A DNA stretch of 44,698 nucleotides from Nemertoderma westbladi (Eukaryota > Xenacoelomorpha > Nemertodermatida > Nemertodermatidae), in contig JAUCBJ010008616.1 of assembly GCA_032718475.1 (NCBI GenBank), positions 1 through 44,698 on the forward strand. Direction: 5' to 3'. This document shows positions 41,806 to 44,698 of the stretch, piece after piece. The position numbers and the translations under genes are program-made. A model generated the notes under the pieces. It saw nothing but the letters and a program-made list of their open reading frames with translations. It had not been told where the DNA came from and ran no database searches. The first letter of the stretch is position 1, and each line of letters begins with the position of its first letter.

Positions 41806-42269
41806 AGTGCATTTCAAGCATTGTTGCGCCACATTTAGGTCGAATTGTAGAAGAAAGTGAACAAAATGTGTCTATTGCATCGAACGAAAGGTTGTGTTTG
41901 TTCGATATGTTTCATCAAGCAAACAGCAAGTCGCCAGTCGAACTATTGCATCGAACCTGTTTCGTACCAGAACTAAAGAAGTGTAATATACAAGTTCCGG
42001 TCAATCCGGGTAAAAGATTCAAACTGGACGACTGTCGTGTCTGGATGCGGTTGATGTTCTGGGCCGGTCGGGAGGTCGGTCTGGCAGAACATCCAGAGTT
42101 TTGGAAATGGTACGTCGCGTTTATCTCTCATTTTGTACAGATTTATGAGTCATCGGCCCCACCATACGGGAAGGAGAGCGCTGATTGGTCGAAATCTATG
42201 ACGAATATCGAGGCGTACGAGAAGGCCGGATGTAAAATGAATGAAGTTATCGGGATCGGTCGATATTAA
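41806..42269 (+). CDS. ORFX-like C-terminal piece, unknown (probably pseudogene part)
   Basis: An open frame from after a TAG at 41805 to TAA 42267-42269, about 154 codons, with no convincing ATG at its start. Blocks LCLFDMFHQANSKSPVELLH and EHPEFWKWYVAF recall YLFASVEQKS...SYELLKR and SHPELQEVYRR of the ORFX C-terminal part, in the same order. It ends MNEVIGIGRY. The frame is clean and codon use looks coding, unlike the surroundings. The interposed LINE (39.69-41.64 kb) would separate it from the Cys/His part at 39.2 kb. It might instead be an unrelated gene exon. Confidence 0.4.
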
Positions 42270-43185
42270 CGAAATATCATCAAAACAACATTTTGCACAT
42301 GAAATTACTTCTATATTTCTTACTTGTATTCGCATAAGGTTGTACCTCGTTTACATGTGGGTCCATAACGGTAATGTGAGTATTACAATTAGCTAGTCTT
42401 AGTATGAAGGTGAACATGTAGTTGTAACCCGTGTTTAACCGAAGAATTGAGAATAACCTTAATATTATTAAAGACTGGATTATTTCTATTTTGTAGTACT
42501 TCACACATTTTGGTGCTGTTTTTAATGCTATATAATAAATAATTGTGTATCATAATTTATTGTGCTTTATGTAAATATTTTTTGTAGGGATGTCCCGGAA
42601 TCGATAATTTGATTCCGGCCGGAACCGGAACCGGAATTCAATATGCCGGAACCGGAATTTTATGTAGTTAGTGAAATACACTAAATGGCCATTAATTACC
42701 CTTTATAATTTTTTGTGAAATATACTAAATTTCTAAAGACGAGTTTACTAATTAGATCAATCAACACATTGGGGGGAAGTTTTGGTGCGAGAGTGGCCTG
42801 GCCCAGAGCAGGATAAATTGATTATGGGGCTGGAGGAGGGGGTGGGTGGTATTTGTGGGCCTTAACCCTATCTGGCCAGGTCTATTTTTACTAATCGGCC
42901 CTGGGTGGGTTGTCATTTTTGGAATTTTTTTAGATCTTGGCTAAAAAATTACAATTTTGTAGTATAAAGATTTTCGAGGTCGCTGATCCCGATAACACTT
43001 GTTAAAAATATTTTCTGGCAGTGCAACCGTCATTTTGTTGCACTATTCTGCTGCCCTAGGACGAAAAGTACAATGAAAAATTTTCAACTAACGACCGTTG
43101 TGTTTGGATGGGTAATTCTGAAGCTACAGTGTCGAGGTCGCTGATCACGATAGAACTTGTTAAGAATATTTAATGGAAGTGTAGC
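42270..43185. other. Non-coding interval with small repeats
   Basis: No ORF of note. 42588-42665 has CCGGAACCGGAA-type runs beginning TAGGGATGTCCCGGAATCG, which looks like a hAT-type terminal sequence. A phrase CGAGGTCGCTGATC(C/A)CGATA...CTTGTTAA(A/G)AATATTT occurs at 42974 and 43133, 159 bp apart. Confidence 0.5.
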
Positions 43186-43189
43186 AAAA

Positions 43190-44679
43190 GCATGTCCAAT
43201 AATAAAGCGAGTGGATTAGATGAAATCCCAGCGGAGGTATGGAAAACTGGAGTGCTAAATAGACCATTATTGAATGTTTGCAACCGGATGTTAAAAGGGG
43301 AAAAGCCACCACCAATTTGGACTAAAGGTCAACTAAAGCCTCTCCCCAAGAAAGGAGACCTCGGCATACCAACAAGCTATCGTGGGATCTGTCTGCTTGT
43401 GGTAGCTGCCAAAATATACAATAAAATGATTCTATATAGGATTAGGCCTCACATAGAGAAACTACTGCGTAAGAGCCAAAACGGATTTCGACCAAGTAGA
43501 TCAACAATAGCTCAGATACTTGCACTACGGAGACTGATTGAAGGAATTAAGTCAAAGAATCTCCCCGCTGTCCCGACTTTTGTGGACTTCAAGAAAGCAT
43601 TCGACTCAATCCATCCATAGAGGTAAAATGCTGGAAATCTTAAGACCTTATGGTATACCATAGGTAATTGTGTCTGGCATTGCATTATTATATTGTGACA
43701 TAGAAGCTCAGGTACTCTCACCAGAATATGGTGAAACTGAGTTATTCTCAATCCTGGCTGGCGTAATGCAAGGTGACACATTAGCACTAATACTATTTGT
43801 AATTGTACTTGATTACGTAATGAGGACGGCGACAAAGGGTGGGAGCTCTGGGATTCACACTACAAGAACGCAGAAATAGCAGATATCCGTCAGACACCGA
43901 CTTTGCGGATGACATCGCCCTGCTCTATAATATAGTACACTAGCAGATGCACAGCTTCTACTAAATAAAGTGGATAGGGCTGCCAAAGAGGTTGGATTGC
44001 ATATAAATGACCAAGACCGAATTCATCACTTTTTAATGTCGATGGAAACTTGACAACAATTGATAATAATCAACTAAGGAAGGTTGACGACTTTCAGTAC
44101 CTTGGATCATGGATAGAGGGTTTGCAAAAAATACAGAAGTTAGGAAAGCAAAGGCATGGGTCAAAAATGGATACCATCTGTAATTCAAATCTCTCAAGGC
44201 ACCTGTACACCAAGTTCTTTCGAGCCACAGTGGAAAGTGTATTTATATACGGGGGTGAGACCTGGACACTGACTAAATCACTTGAACAACGAATTGATGG
44301 TTGCTACACAAGACTACTAAGGGCAGCCCTAAACATCAGCTGGAAACAACACATGACAAACGCCGAGCTCTATGGTACTATACCACCTGTATCAACCACC
44401 CTCGGTGAACGCAGATCAAGATTCAGTGGGCACTGCTGGCGAAGTAAAGACGAGGTCATACCAGATCTACTTTTCTGGCAACCGACACATGGAAAGCGTA
44501 CCACCCATGGACGACCGGCTATAACATATATAAACCAGCCTGAAAGGGATACTGGTGATACTGAACTAAGGGTCTCATTTCCTCTCAGATCTCATTTCGA
44601 TCTCTCTCGATCAAGTAGTATATCTACAATCGCAATAAATAGTAACAGTAATTCGCAGGACTCAACGTTCTTTGTGTGA
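43190..44679 (+). pseudogene. LINE copy 2, reverse transcriptase remnant
   Basis: The same family as copy 1, with the same domain order: ASGLDEIPAEVW, SYRGICLLVVAAKIYNKM, FVDFKKAFDSIH, AGVMQGDTLALILF, TDFADDIALL, LYTKFFRATVESVFIYGGE and FSGHCWRSKDEVIPDLLFW. From 43381 to about 44150 it matches copy 1 with only a handful of differences. It carries the same stop after FDSIHP, the same TAG near 43661 and the same stop after TRTQK. Flanking parts are more diverged. It ends near the window edge with a different 3' tail. Confidence 0.88.
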
Positions 44680-44698
44680 TTATCAAGAGTCTAGAGTC

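Overview
This is a repeat-dense stretch of an animal nuclear genome. It is AT-rich, has no operons, and consists almost entirely of retrotransposons, DNA transposons and a satellite. Frequent 'taggcctac'-type words and the mix of BEL/Pao elements, LINEs and MITEs suggest a marine invertebrate, perhaps an echinoderm or other deuterostome. That assignment is a guess. I recognise no conventional host gene, rRNA, tRNA or CRISPR array.

Layout. (1) 1-14341 (+): a BEL/Pao LTR retrotransposon, here BEL-1. Its two LTRs are nearly identical. It has a 1.1 kb leader, a long gag-pol broken by one in-frame UGA, a deletion removing most of RNase H, and a frameshift near the integrase C-terminus. A 2.45 kb palindromic hAT-like element with an 8-bp target duplication sits inside pol (7832-10285). 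(2) 14578-20419: about 87 tandem copies of a 67-bp satellite with local higher-order structure. (3) 20420-24193: non-coding DNA with fragments of transposon ends. (4) 24199-37542 (-): a second complete BEL/Pao insertion, BEL-2. It has 1,224-bp LTRs differing at one base, a 5-bp target duplication, a 2.35 kb repeat-rich leader and an intact 1,323-codon gag-protease ORF. RT, RNase H and the integrase core are missing. Between the pol remnant and the 3' LTR lies an unidentified Cys/His-rich accessory ORF set (ORFX), with a classical -1 slippery heptamer at the frame change. (5) 37548-44698: nested LINE fragments, a 405-bp MITE, a palindromic repeat, a hammerhead-like motif, and what looks like a diverged, interrupted relative of ORFX on the + strand.

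How the parts relate. BEL-1 and BEL-2 share the same bases around the polypurine tract/LTR boundary, a similar domain plan and pol deletions that end just upstream of the same NPAD motif. Their LTR bodies and leaders look otherwise different. BEL-2 looks like a recent insertion of a copy that could supply Gag and protease but would need RT and integrase in trans. The most interesting part of the window is ORFX in BEL-2: its possible recoding signal and its apparent relative at 38.5-42.3 kb.

All alignments were made by eye. Family names rest on motif recognition, not on a search.
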